In this document: positions 29,557 through 40,526 of the stretch, piece by piece
Position numbering within the stretch: position 1 is the first letter of the stretch
How the letters are laid out: each line of letters opens with the position of its first letter
Source: Rheum nobile
Lineage: Eukaryota; Streptophyta; Magnoliopsida; Caryophyllales; Polygonaceae
Direction of reading: 5' to 3'
Assembly (NCBI GenBank): GCA_027886185.1
Contig: WOAB01000322.1
Coordinates: forward strand, 250,501 to 314,500
DNA: 64,000 bases
Program-made: the position numbers and the translations under genes
The notes under the pieces: model-generated
What the model saw: only the letters and a program-made list of their open reading frames with translations
Database searches by the model: none
Told to the model about the DNA's origin: nothing

Positions 29557-30376
29557 TGTATTGTCTTACATTATGAACTTTGTTTTATGTATGTCAGGCA
29601 CGTTTTATGCTTGATTATATGATATACAACTTTCATTCTTATTTAATCATTGCTTGGAATTAGAGAAAATGTCCAAATAATTTATAATTCGCAAATGGGC
29701 TCATCATAAGTGTTTTGGTGAATGAAACTCCATTAAGTGAACTGAAGTTATGAATTATTCAAAGTCCATGGTCTAAGTCATTAACTTGGACATAAATGAC
29801 TACATTAAAGATTGTATTGTAAGTTGACTGATAGCGCCGGGTTTCATGGGCTATAGGGACATAGAGATGTCTAGTCAATTACATAAGTATATATGGATGA
29901 TACATATAGGACAAGACCCACCTTAAGACTCTCCAAAAGGGCTTGAAGAGTTTTAAGTGAAACCATGATTTGTAGATTCCTCAAACATGAGTATGATATG
30001 GTTTCTCTTGATGATTGGTATGTCTTTGACGCTGTTAAATGTTGACCATAACATGCAGTTATAAAGGCAGTGATTGGGATTGCCAAAAGTTGAGTGAGAG
30101 CTATAGTCATGCAAGATTGGAGAAGTCCTCCTCCTTCATGTATACTGTGATGCATGGACATGAATGGTGTCTCGGCCACTTGAAGAGCGATAACTGAAAA
30201 ATTCATGGCCATGCTCGGATGGATTATCTGTAATCATCCGTTATTTGACAATTCAAACTCGAGAGTTCAAGAAACACATTTGATAAGAGATATGGATGTC
30301 ATCATATCATCAAATAAGATATTAAGAGACAAAGGGATTTAACATTGCACACTTGTTTTAAGGACAAGTGAGAGAT
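29557..30376 (+). other. Copia-1 3' untranslated region and polypurine tract
   Basis: AT-rich and non-coding. It ends in the purine-rich AGGACAAGTGAGAGAT directly before the right LTR. No other feature seen. Confidence 0.6.
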
Positions 30377-31097
30377 TGAAGGAATTGTGTCCTTTAATCA
30401 AAGGTGCAATTACCGAACATGAAATAAGACTATTAATGGAGATTTACAATTCGGGTATTTTAGGGATCGTTGTGTTTTGCTAAAAGCCAACTATGATTAA
30501 TGGACTTAATCGGGTTAGGTCCATGGCTATAATAATCGGGTCCTATGAGGTCACACACATAGAGTTATCGGGTTGGATCAAATTAAACCGGAAGATCATG
30601 TGGGACATGAAATTTCGGCCCTATGGCTAAATTGGGTGATTGACTTTTATTATTGATAGATAAGAGTTACTATTAATAATAACTAGATAAAAGAGAATCT
30701 TATTAGAAGATATAGATATAATATAAAGATATTATATCTATTACCAAAGATAAGATATGATCTTATAAGTAATGGCTTCCTAAAGCGAAAGCCACAACAC
30801 TTGAACCCTAGCACACAGCTGAACCACCCAACCAGTGCCAAGTTCTCTCCTTTGTTCGTTCGTTCTAGCAGACGACACCAAAGGCGATCCAGATTTCAGA
30901 CTCGTGTGGACCAAGTAGAGAAGCCACACTTGGGGCTTTCGATCTCCGCTGAATCTCTGCCGGAGCATTTCAGATTTGCATCAAAAAGGTATGTAACTCT
31001 ACTTCTACTTGATTCATATCAATTCATGCATGAGATCCTTATTAGATGTAAGAAAATAATTTTCTACAATTCCGCTTATACGCATCTAATCACAACA
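30377..31097 (+). repeat. Copia-1 right LTR
   Basis: 721 bp, TGAAGGAATTGTGTCCTTTA to CTAATCACAACA, followed by TSD GTTTG. It differs from the left LTR by scattered substitutions and small indels. Confidence 0.93.
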
Positions 31098-31102
31098 GTT
31101 TG

Positions 31103-31214
31103 AAATGAGACCAGGAAGCTCTATGGACTGTATCAGGCCTGTAGTGATGGTGCAGTGAATTTCTCATCTGATGCTTTTAGCTCTGCAGGAAATAAATACC
31201 CTACACAAGTATGA
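31103..31214 (+). other. Open stretch flanking Copia-1, possible host exon
   Basis: One frame reads TRKLYGLYQACSDGAVNFSS, then DAFSSAGNKYPTQV and TGA (31212-31214). It may be the continuation of the gene whose exon ends at 9185, but the splice phase is unresolved. 31215-31475 downstream is AT-rich and looks like a 3' UTR or intron. Confidence 0.3.
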
Positions 31215-31477
31215 AGTTATGGATGTTTCTTGTTAGTTTTTACCTTTTAAGGCTTTTTCTCTTAAGACTACTTCATTCTTCTTTTAATGTCTATATAGTT
31301 GTGTTACTTTAGAGTAGTATTCTATAAAAAAACCTAAGAACAATTAAGCTAGATCAGCAGTGTATGTGCACAAGGAAGATATTATGTATGAACTTATGGC
31401 AGTATTTTTCTTTCCGGAGAATTCACAAAACAAGAAGTTGTCACAGTTTTTGCAGCATTTAGTATTTTATATGTATT

Positions 31478-32012
31478 TTTTTATTATAAAAGGGGTGGTG
31501 TATTTGCTTCTCAAATAATCCGGATTTGGTTTTTGGGTTAACCGATGTATTTGTTTAGGAAAATAATCTGGATATGTAATAACCGATGTATTTGCTTCTC
31601 AAATAACCCGACTTTGATTTTCATATAACCGATGTATTTGTAGAGGGAAATAACCCGGGCGTGTTAAACCCGACGTATTTGCGCCACAAAATAACCCGTA
31701 TTTGGTTTCGGGTTAACCGGTGTATTTGCTTAGGCAAATAACTTGGATCTATAATAACTGCCGTATTTTCTTATCAAATAACCCGGATTTATATGTGTTT
31801 TATATAACCCGGATGTATATATATCCAGGTTAAATAGTACCCAAATAACTCGGATGTCAACACTAGGTGGAAAAATTGTGGGGGGCAAATAACCCGGATT
31901 TAGATCCGGGGTATTTGGTCCATGACAAATATCGCGTTGACCTTTAAACTGGACCTGGTCCGAGTTATTTTCCCTTAAACGCTCGGGTTATTTGGGCAGT
32001 TTTATAGTAGTG
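31478..32012. mobile_element. CACTA-like non-autonomous element (tentative)
   Basis: The right end, TTTTATAGTAGTG (32000-32012), is the complement of a CACTACTATAAAA terminus. The left end TTATTATAAAA (31481) is a degraded counterpart. The body is an array of diverged units built on CAAATAACCCGGATTT, GGGTTAACCG(A/G)TGTATTTG and TTGCTTAGG, as in CACTA subterminal repeats. No open frame. The 3-bp TSD could not be confirmed. Confidence 0.5.
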
Positions 32013-32329
32013 GGGATTCCCTTCAACCAATTACAAAGGGGAACATATCCCAAATCCCGATCGAGAGTGTGGCTCAAGTTTCTGTCTTCGAGCCATGCTT
32101 CTTCCATATATATTCAACCAAACTTCATATTTGATTGATCCCCTCAAATCATCTCGGAATAACAAATTGATAGAGGCTTCGTTTGATCTTTGGATCTGAT
32201 ATAGTTCTAATGTCTTTAGTTGCCCAAATCAAACTAACCTTACCTTTTACTTTGATGAAAAAGGGTTATTGGATCTGAACCCTTGATTATGTACACGATA
32301 CTCTTCAACGACTCTCCAACTTCGACCAT
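32013..32329. other. Unassigned interval before Copia-2
   Basis: Single-copy-looking sequence with no supported open frame. Its continuation after Copia-2 is at 39647, joined at GACCA. Confidence 0.4.
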
Positions 32330-32933
32330 GTTGGTGATTTTAGTGTCATCGACCATTTGGTGTAGTAGGGATTCGCTCAAGACTTAAGGACTTCGTTCGG
32401 CGCATAACGAGTTTCGGGGGTGCGGAGTGCACACTCATGTGCGTGGATTCAGACTCGGGGTTACGGAACATGTCGGGATTCGAGAGACGGACACCGAGAA
32501 GTCATATTCGAGCACCGTGCAGTGTGAATTTTAGCTTGTTGGTTATGGTTGAGTAGTTTGGCGGGTTTTTAACCGTTTTTCAACCGCCAAGCAACCGGCC
32601 AACCGCCATGCAACCGCCCAACCGCCATGCAACCTCCCAACCACCATGTAACAACCTAACTACCTATGCCCTATATAAGGGTGAGGTTGGGGCAAGTCTT
32701 GGGATATCTGGAAAGAACCATCTCTTGTGTATCGAACAACACCGAAAACACCAAGTGCTTCTCTATTTGATCTTGCCTTGATCAATAGAGGTTTGTGTTG
32801 TCTTATCCCGAATCAAATTTCATGTAACCCTAAGGCTACAAGAGTAGGGTTGAAATATTGGTTTGCTTATCATGATTCAATTGATATCCAAGACGAACCG
32901 AAGTTTGATTAACGTTGCACCCTCTGTACAACA
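32330..32933 (+). repeat. Copia-2 left LTR (604 bp)
   Basis: TGTTGGTGATTTTAGTGTCA to CCCTCTGTACAACA. Contains a run of CAACCGCCATGCAACCGCCC repeats (about 32580-32650) and TATATAAGGG (about 32672). The homologous run in the right LTR is longer (39245-39350), which accounts for much of the 45-bp length difference. Confidence 0.92.
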
Positions 32934-32961
32934 TTAAAAACCAATAGTTTCGTGGTTGATC

Positions 32962-33830
32962 ATGACGGTTGCATTGGTGCGTGATATGACTTCCAAGTTT
33001 GGGAAGTTGGAGAAGTTCGAGGGCGTGGACTTCCGGAGATGGCAAAAAAAGATGCATTTCCTCCTCACGACACTCAATGTGGTGTACGTCCTGAGTATGC
33101 CAATGTCCCCCGTGCTGGAGGATGTGCAGAACGAACTCGTGGAGGAGGCAAGGAAGTGTAACAAGTGGGAGAACAACGATTACATATACCGTGGTCACAT
33201 TCTAAACGGTATGTCGGATTCGCTCTTTGATGTCTACCAAAATATCGAGTCCTCAAAGGAGTTGTGGGATGCGCTGGAATCCAAATACATGGCGGAAGAT
33301 GCTTCTAGTAAGAAGTTCCTCGTAAGTAATTTCAACAATTACAAGATGTGTGATTCTAGGCCGGCTATGAAGCAATTCAATGAAGTGCTTCGGATCCTAG
33401 GGAAATTCGCACATCACAACATAAAGATGGATGAATCCATCTCGGTGTCGAGCATTATCGACAAATTGCCACCTTCATGGAAAGACTATAAACACATGTT
33501 GAAGCACAAGAAGGAAGAGTTGTCTCTTGTACAGCTTGGAAGCCATTTGCGCATATAGGAATCTCTAAGGGCGCAAGAGGGCGGTAAATCGAAGAAGACT
33601 CCTGGACCTTCCTCCGTGAATATGATGAAGGAGGGTGAGAATTCTAAGAAGAAGAACAAGAGGAAGAAGCAATCTTCTAAGGACACCAACGGTGGGTCTA
33701 ACAAGAAACCTAAGGGCGCTTGTTGGATATGTGGCAAACCGGGTCACTTCAAGCGTGATTGTCGGTCTGCAAAGGATAGGAATGGAGAGGGACAAAACCG
33801 TTTGGGGCAATGGTTTAAGGACCAAGGCCC
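32962..33830 (+). pseudogene. Copia-2 gag
   Basis: From ATG 32962: TSKFGKLEKFEGVDFRRWQK and LWDALESKYMAEDASSKKFL (UBN2-type Gag), IIDKLPPSWKDYKHMLKH, then a TAG at 33556. The same frame continues to a Lys-rich stretch and one zinc knuckle, CWICGKPGHFKRDC. One stop separates the capsid domain from the nucleocapsid. Confidence 0.87.
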
Positions 33831-33924
33831 ATCCACTCATCAAGGTCGGTTTTTAGATTTTGGTTCAAGTTCGGTTATGAATTATGTACCATTAATTTTT
33901 GAGGTATTCTATGTGTAGGATGAT

Positions 33925-35240
33925 GAAGTGGTTTGGTGGATTGACTCGGGTGCAACAAAGCACATTTACAAGGACCATGGCTGGTTTAAGACATACGAAC
34001 CAATTAAAGATGGGTTCGTCCTTCATATGGGCAACGAGTCAACCACCCCTATCCTAGGCCGTGGAAAATTGGTGTTAGAGTTTAGTTCCGGGAAGACCCT
34101 TGAACTCAAGGATGTCTTAAATGTACCCGGAATTTGGAAATACTTAAGTCTCTGGTAGTGAATTAAACAAGTGTGGTTTTAAGCAAGTATGAATCCGATA
34201 AATATATATTATCAAAGTGTGGTGTATTTGTAGGATTTGGATATTTCTGTAATGGCATGTTTATTCTGAATATTAATAAAGTTGTCAATTCCATTAATAT
34301 GGCATGTTCTAGTACAAATGAATCTTCTTTATGGCATGCAAGATTAGGTCATGTGCATTATAAGCGAATGACTGATATGTCTAAGGAAGGTTTAATCCCT
34401 GCATTTGACATGAATTTAGAGAAGTGTAGAACCTGCATGTTGACAAAAATAATTAGACAACCTTTTAAAGGCATTGAAAGAAATTATGCGGTGCTTGGAC
34501 TTGTACATAGTGATCTATGTGATTTGCATGCTACTTCGTCTTTAGGAAACAAGAAATATTTCATCACTTTCATTGATGATTATTCTCATTATTGTAATGT
34601 GTATTTATTGCATGCCAAAGACGAGGCCCTAGATAATTTTAAGGTTTATAAAACCGAGGTTGAATTGCAACAAAATGACTTGATTAAGAAACTACGCACC
34701 GATAGAGGTAGAGAATATTATGATCCTTTATATTTCCAATCCGTAGGCATTATTCATGAGACTACGGCTCCCTATACGCCACAATAAAATGGTGTGTCGG
34801 AGAGGAAGAATCGAGTCCTAAAAGAGAGGGTTAATTCCATGTTATCCTACTCGGGATTAAGTGACGGATTCTGGGGTAAAGCCATGTTAACGGCTTGCTA
34901 TTTATTAAATAGGGTTCCTAACAAAAGGAATAAGGTCACCCCTTATGAACTTTGGTACAAAAAGAAACCAAGCTTGAATTATCTTCGATTTTGGGGATGT
35001 AGGGCGGTCGTTAGGCTACCTCAGCCCAAGATTAAAACCTTGGGGGAAAGAGGTATTGATTGCATCTTTATTGGATATGCTGAGCATTCCAAGGATTATA
35101 GGTTCTATGTAATAGTGCCTAATGATTCTATTTCGGTTCACACCGTGATTAAGTCAAGAGATGCGATATTTGATGAGAATCGGTTCTCGTCTATACCTAG
35201 ACCAAAGGATTTGGTTCCTAGCACTAGTGGAACTAAATAA
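33925..35240 (+). pseudogene. Copia-2 protease and integrase
   Basis: Protease: VVWWIDSGATKHIYKDHGWF with D-S-G present; a TAG at 34156 ends that piece. Pre-integrase motif LWHARLGHVHYKRMTDMSKE, then CRTCMLTKIIRQPF. Integrase core: LVHSDLCDLHATSSLGNKKY, ITFIDDYSHYCNVYLL and LRTDRGREYYDPLYF. In TPQ*NGVSERKNR a CAA codon has become TAA (34785). The C-terminal part reads TACYLLNRVPNKRNKVTPYE and GIDCIFIGYAEHSKDYRF; a TAA follows at 35238. Apart from the point stops the domains look complete. Confidence 0.9.
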
Positions 35241-36945
35241 GGAGACGGCTCAACCGTGCCTCCTAATGAGTCACCTATGCTCCGTAGGAGTAAGCGAGGG
35301 AGGATTGAAAAGTCTTTCGGTCTAGATTTCCAAATTTATTTGGTGGAAGGATCTAGAGATGAAGTTGGGTTCCAATACTCATATTGTTATCATGTTGATG
35401 AGGATCCTAGGACTTTTGGTGAGGCAATGAGGTCTCAAGAGGTTGCTTTCTGGAAAGAAGCAATAAATGATGAGATGGGTTTCATCATGGGAAATAATAT
35501 GTGGGTCTTATCGGATCTCCCACCGGGTTGCAAGCCTTTAGGCTGCAAGTGGATATTCAAGAAGAAGATGAAGGTCGATGGTACTATCGATAAGTTTAAG
35601 GCCCGATTGGTCATCCAAGGCTTTAGACAAAAGGAAGGTATTGATTATTTCGATACCTATGCTCTGGTTGCTCAAGTCTCCACCATTAGGTTATTGATTG
35701 CCTTGACGGCGATTAACAATCTTGTGATTCACCAAATGGATGTCAAAACGGCATTCTTGAATGGTGATTTGAAGAAGGAGGTGTACATGAAGCAACCTAA
35801 AGGGTTCGTTATGCCCGGTAATGAGCATAAGGTGTGTAAGTTGGTAAAGTCTTTGTATGTGATAAAGCAATTAAGCACCTAAGCAGTGGCATAAAAAGTT
35901 TGAGCAGGTTGTCTTGTCGAGCGGATTCGAGTTAAATCAGTCAAAAAAGTGTGTATACAACAAATTTGATAAGTCCGGTAATGGATTAATCATTTTCTTG
36001 TATGTTGATGACATGTTGATTTTTGGTACGGACCAAAGACAAGTAGACCTTACAAAGGCCTTTTTGTCATCAAGTTTTGCCATGAAGAACATGGGGGAGA
36101 CGGATGTGATCCGCGGTATTAGAATTAAACGTGAGAACAAGGGACTATCTTTGTCACAATCTCATTACATTGAGAAAGTGCTTAAGAAGTTCAATGGTGA
36201 GACTTGTTCTCCGGTGAGCACTCCCATGGATCTGAAGCTTATGCCTAATACGGGTAAAGCGGTATCACAACTCGAGTACTCACAAGTGATTGGTTGTTTA
36301 ATGTATGACATGACAAGCACAAGGCCGGATATTGCTTATGCGGTAGGAAGGTTGAGTAGGTACACTAGTAACTCTAGTACTCACCATTGGCAAGCAATAA
36401 GGCGGGTGCTCAAATACTTAAAAGGAACCATGAATTATGGTTTGTCATCTGTCGGATTTCCTTCTGTTCTAGAAGGGTATTCAGATGCGAGTTGGATCAC
36501 TCACGTGGAAGACCATTCTTCTACAAGTGGTTGGGTATTCTTGCTTAGGGGAGGTGCCATTTCATGGGCTTCTAAAAAGCAAACTTGCATTACAAGTTCG
36601 ACTATGGAATCAGAATTTGTAGCATTAGCGGCTGTCGGTAGAGAGGAAAAATGGCTAAGGAGCTTAGTCTACGAGATTCCTTTATGGCCAAAACCGGTTT
36701 CACCCATATCTATCCATTGCAATAGTCAAGCTACTTTGGCTAAGGCATATAGCCAAGTGTATAAAGGTAAGTCGTGACACCTGAGCGTTAGACATAGCGC
36801 GATACGTGAGTTGATCATTCATGGGGTGATCACTATTGAGTTTGTTCGGTCTCAACAAAATTTGGCAGACCACTTGACGAAGGGGTTATCTAGGGACTTG
36901 GTAATTATGTCGGCTATAGGGATGGGTTTAAAGCCCGTTTGAAAT
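35241..36945 (+). pseudogene. Copia-2 reverse transcriptase and RNase H
   Basis: RVT_2: VLSDLPPGCKPLGCKWIFKK, YKARLVIQGF-like FKARLVIQGFRQKEGIDYF, HQMDVKTAFLNGDLKKEVYM, then a frame break at 35880. It resumes with the intact active site FLYVDDMLIFG (about 35995-36030) and YIEKVLKKFNGETCSPVSTP. RNase H: LEGYSDASWITHVEDHSSTS keeps the catalytic Asp (unlike Copia-1), with TMESEFVALAAVGREEKWLR. A TGA at 36775 is followed in frame by HSAIRELIIHGVITIEF and LADHLTKGLSRDL, ending near 36942. Confidence 0.9.
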
Positions 36946-38997
36946 CTCTAATGATGTGATACCCAATTCCATTCTAATACAACGTTAGAGGCTGGATTCA
37001 ATGTGAAAACCCTACACTTAAAGATTGGAGCACGTGTTCAATAACATCCCAAGGTATGTGCTCAGACCTGCAAGAAAAGTTAGGATGAAGTTTATCTTCT
37101 TCGGGGATCTTTTGGAAAAATGCATTTGCAGGTGCATGATTGAAAAGAGTCCACCTATATGAGTGTGAAGTGGTGCCGCTTCAACTAGCCTAAGCTTGGC
37201 TTTGTATACGCTCATGAATGGATAAGGACACATGGCTATAATAGTGTCAAGTTAGCACTTGGAGTAGTGTAGAAACTTATGTGTGTTGTATCTGACGATG
37301 TCAAAAGCGGAAGCTTACATGTGGAACGTTCAAATAACGGCCATGTGTAAACCCCCTTACAAAAGAAGTCAACTTAAAAGTCAAACAAAGCATGACCATT
37401 TACTCTAAAAAGGTCAAGTCTGCTAGTACGAGACCAACAAGACGTCACTACCAAAACCATGATACCCAAAGACTTGAAATGACGGCATCTACGGTCAAAG
37501 AAAGACGTATGAGGAAGAAAAAGACAATGTAATCCCTCCATCATCAACATACGGTACCTTCAAAAGTCTTCAACAAGCAGCATCACCAAAGTCGCCAACA
37601 TACGATACCTCCAAAAGTCTTCAACAAGCAGCATCACCAAAGTCGCCAACATACGGTACCTCCAAAAGTCTTTAACAAGCAGCATCACCAAAGTCGCCAA
37701 CATACGGTACCTTCAAAAGTCTTCAACAAGCAGCATTACCAAAGTCATCAACGTACCATATCTCCAAGAATCCTCGACATACGGTATTGCCATGATCATC
37801 AAACATGCAGTACAATTCAACCACTAGACATGCTGTATCATCTTGCACATGCGTTCATTCTCGTCACATGAGAAGATCCAACCAAGATTTGAGCTTATCC
37901 AAAACATGTGTCGCAAGTACAACCCTCAATCTAGAGATGGCGTGTTCGTACAAAAAAATCTTGGAGGAAGCTTCATTTTGTACGGTATGATGTGACATGT
38001 CAAATCCATACGGTCAGAATTCACTGTAGCAGAAGAGACCACACTTCCAACAGTAACTCCGTACCCTGAAATCCGGGAAAAGAAATCTTTTGGCCATCCT
38101 CCTATATTCTAGGGTATGATTACCTCAATTAAAAATAATATGTTTCCAGCTATAAAAGGAGGAACTTAGCATCCATTCAAGGGAGTTTTTAGGGGAAAAG
38201 AATAAAAAAAGCTCTCAAAGGACTCTTGTGGGAGATCTTGAAAACTCAAAGGAAGTTCTTCATCATTGTCCATCAATCTAGTTCATCATTCAAGCAAGTC
38301 CAAAAGGGAAGTTCTTCATCATTGTCCATCAATCTCATTCATCATTCAAGCAAACCAAAAGGGACTTTATTCCTTTAAATGCATTGATAAATCTATTTCT
38401 CGGATTTCTTACAAAAAGGTCATCAACTTCCTCATACCGTACCTCTAACTTCATGACTGTGAATGGTCTTCCCAAGGGACAACACCCTTGGGGTTTTTCA
38501 GGTCGTTGGAGAGAAGGTCCAGGGAATCCATCATCACCGCCGAAGAAGAGCCCGATAGATGGGGATACGTCATATAGCGGATGGGCGCAAATCATGAAGT
38601 CCACTATCATCACCCGAGGAGGAGCCCGATAGATGTGGATACGGCATGTAGCGGATGGGCGCAAATCGTAAAATCCACCATCATTACCACCAAGAGAAGA
38701 GAAATCCATGAAGATCGAAGAACAACACTCGGAGGGACCCGTGGAAAAGGATTAAGTGTCTAGTGGGCGCGACACATCACCAAACTTCTGTACCGCAGCT
38801 TTCAGGATCTCCAGTATCTTCATGTATTCAGATAGGTTGAGGGTTCAATCCATAGGACACCCTGATTCTCGATTATTTGGAATGTGTAATACACTAATGT
38901 GAAATTCAATCCTAAGTACATTTTCATTTATGCATGAGTTTGTGTTTGATGTATGTTATTTAAGTGAATCAAGGATTACACTAAAACGGGGGAGGAA
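36946..38997 (+). other. Copia-2 3' region with internal tandem duplications
   Basis: A long non-coding tail (2 kb) rich in short duplications: a 51-bp array (37545-37780), a duplicated GTTCTTCATCATTGTCCATC segment (38258-38345), and a duplicated ATGGGCGCAAATC block (38530-38690). No supported open frame. It ends in the polypurine tract. Confidence 0.7.
37545..37780 (+). repeat. 51-bp tandem repeat, about 4.5 copies
   Basis: CAACATACGGTACC(T)-type starts at 37545, 37596, 37647 and 37698, with a diverged start at 37749, giving exact 51-bp spacing. The unit contains AAAAGTCTTCAACAAGCAGC and ATCACCAAAGTCGC. Confidence 0.92.
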
Positions 38998-39646
38998 TGT
39001 TGGTGATTTTAGTGTCATCGGCCATTTGGTGTAGCCGAGATTCACTCAAGACTTAAGTTTGTTCGGCGCATAGCGAGTTTCGGCGGTGCAGAGTGCACAC
39101 TCATGTGCATGGATTCAGACTCGGGGTTACGAAACATGTCAACGTGTCGGGATTCGAGAGGCAGACACCGAGAAGTCGTATTCGAGCTCCGTGCAGTGTG
39201 AATTTCAGCTTGTTGGTTATGGTTGAGTAGTTTGGCGATTTTTTAACCGTTTTCAACCGCCAAGCAACCGTCCAACCGCCATGCAACCGCCCAATCGCCA
39301 TGCAGCCGCCACGCAACCGCCCAACCGCCATGCAACCACTCAACCACCATGTAACTGCCTAACTACCTATGCTCAATATAAAGGGTGAGGTTGGGGCAAG
39401 TCTTGGGATATCCGGAGAGAACCATCTCTTGTGTATCGAACAAAACCGAAAACACCAAGTGCTTCTCTATTTGATCTTGCCTTGATCGATAGAGGTTTGC
39501 GTTGTCTTATCCCAAATCAAATTTTGTGTAACCCTAAGGCTACAAGAGTAGGTTCAAAATATTGGTTTTGAAAAGTGCCTTAGCACGATTCAATTGATAT
39601 CCAAGATGAACCGAAGTTTGATCAACATTACACCCTCTGTACAACA
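38998..39646 (+). repeat. Copia-2 right LTR (649 bp)
   Basis: TGTTGGTGATTTTAGTGTCA to CACCCTCTGTACAACA, then GACCA. Confidence 0.92.
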
Positions 39647-39651
39647 GACCA

Positions 39652-40512
39652 ACAACTAATCACCTTCCTGAAACTTCCTCTTATGGGCAACACAACCATT
39701 GAAACATGTACCGCACTTACTCCGATTTCCTCCCCTCCTTTACTTGCTTCTTAAACCTGATGTTCATGCTTGCTGCCCAAGCTTGTACTGGAAGTCTGGA
39801 AAGATAAAAGGTTATATCAAAGTACAATTTACAAAACATAAAATAGGAGTGGTGATTATTCATCCTAGGCCCACCAACCCTATCCCATGTCACCTATAAT
39901 CACAGTTTGCTTTTTAATTTATTAAAAGTTAAATTGTTTTGGTGGAACAAAATCCTTTATTATTATTGTTTTCAACTCATTTTATCTAAATGGGCCTTCA
40001 AATCCATCTAATAAATTAAAAATATAAAAAATAGCAGTCTTTTGAATCCCTTTAGCCTATAAATTATCAATAATACAAAAAACCCGATTGTCCAACCAAA
40101 ACACACACAAAAAAACAAATCAATAAGTAAAACTCATTTTGTTACCTCGTTGATTCAAACTTGTAAATTTTTTGATGCATTTTATGGAGATGAACTAGGG
40201 TGGAGTTTGAGTTGTTCCGGTCGTGGTTATGGTCGTGCTCGAGGCTCTCCTATTTTTGTGGAGGCAACGCCATGGTTGAGACTCTGAAGATCCCTCTTTA
40301 AAGAGGGGGCAGCGTCATGGTGGTCCATTCAACACTTCCCCAAGATTGATCATGTTTGATCCGGTTTTCGGCGACGCTTTCTTTCGATCGTGCTTTGCTC
40401 TCTTTTCTCTCTAGGTCGTTTAAGCTCTTTATTTACTTTGGTGTAATTTTTTTGCTTGTTTTATTGATGTATTCTATCCAGATTGTTCGGTACTAATTTA
40501 TCATACATTCAA
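39652..40512. other. Unassigned interval
   Basis: No supported gene. Contains a short Gly/Arg-like GC patch near 40200-40330 and AT-rich flanks. Short open frames (for example 39699-39899) have no domain. Confidence 0.4.
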
Positions 40513-40526
40513 TTTTACCCTACATT

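Larger units (their letters stand above)
9207..31097 (+). mobile_element. Copia LTR retrotransposon 1 (full span, with nested insertions)
   Basis: Two LTRs of about 0.72 kb, a primer-binding site, gag, protease, integrase, RT and RNase H in Ty1/Copia order, and a 5-bp TSD. Removing the solo LTR plus Gypsy (13259-25188) and the hairpin cassette (27765-28917) leaves about 8.8 kb. The reading frame across the first junction is restored (protease ...GEIDL joins CIGNGARVVAL), which shows the insertions came later. The element is dead: gag/pol frameshift, stops in integrase, a frameshift at the RT active site, a tandem duplication in RT, and Asp-to-Asn in RNase H. Confidence 0.93.
32330..39646 (+). 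mobile_element. Copia LTR retrotransposon 2 (7.3 kb)
   Basis: LTRs 32330-32933 and 38998-39646, TSD GACCA (32325-32329 and 39647-39651), gag, protease, integrase, RT and RNase H in Copia order, and a polypurine tract AAAACGGGGGAGGAA at 38983-38997. No clear tRNA-iMet primer site follows the left LTR: the 28 bp before gag read TTAAAAACCAATAGTTTCG, so the PBS is altered or deleted. Six or so stops and frame breaks interrupt gag-pol, but most domains are long and readable. Confidence 0.93.
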
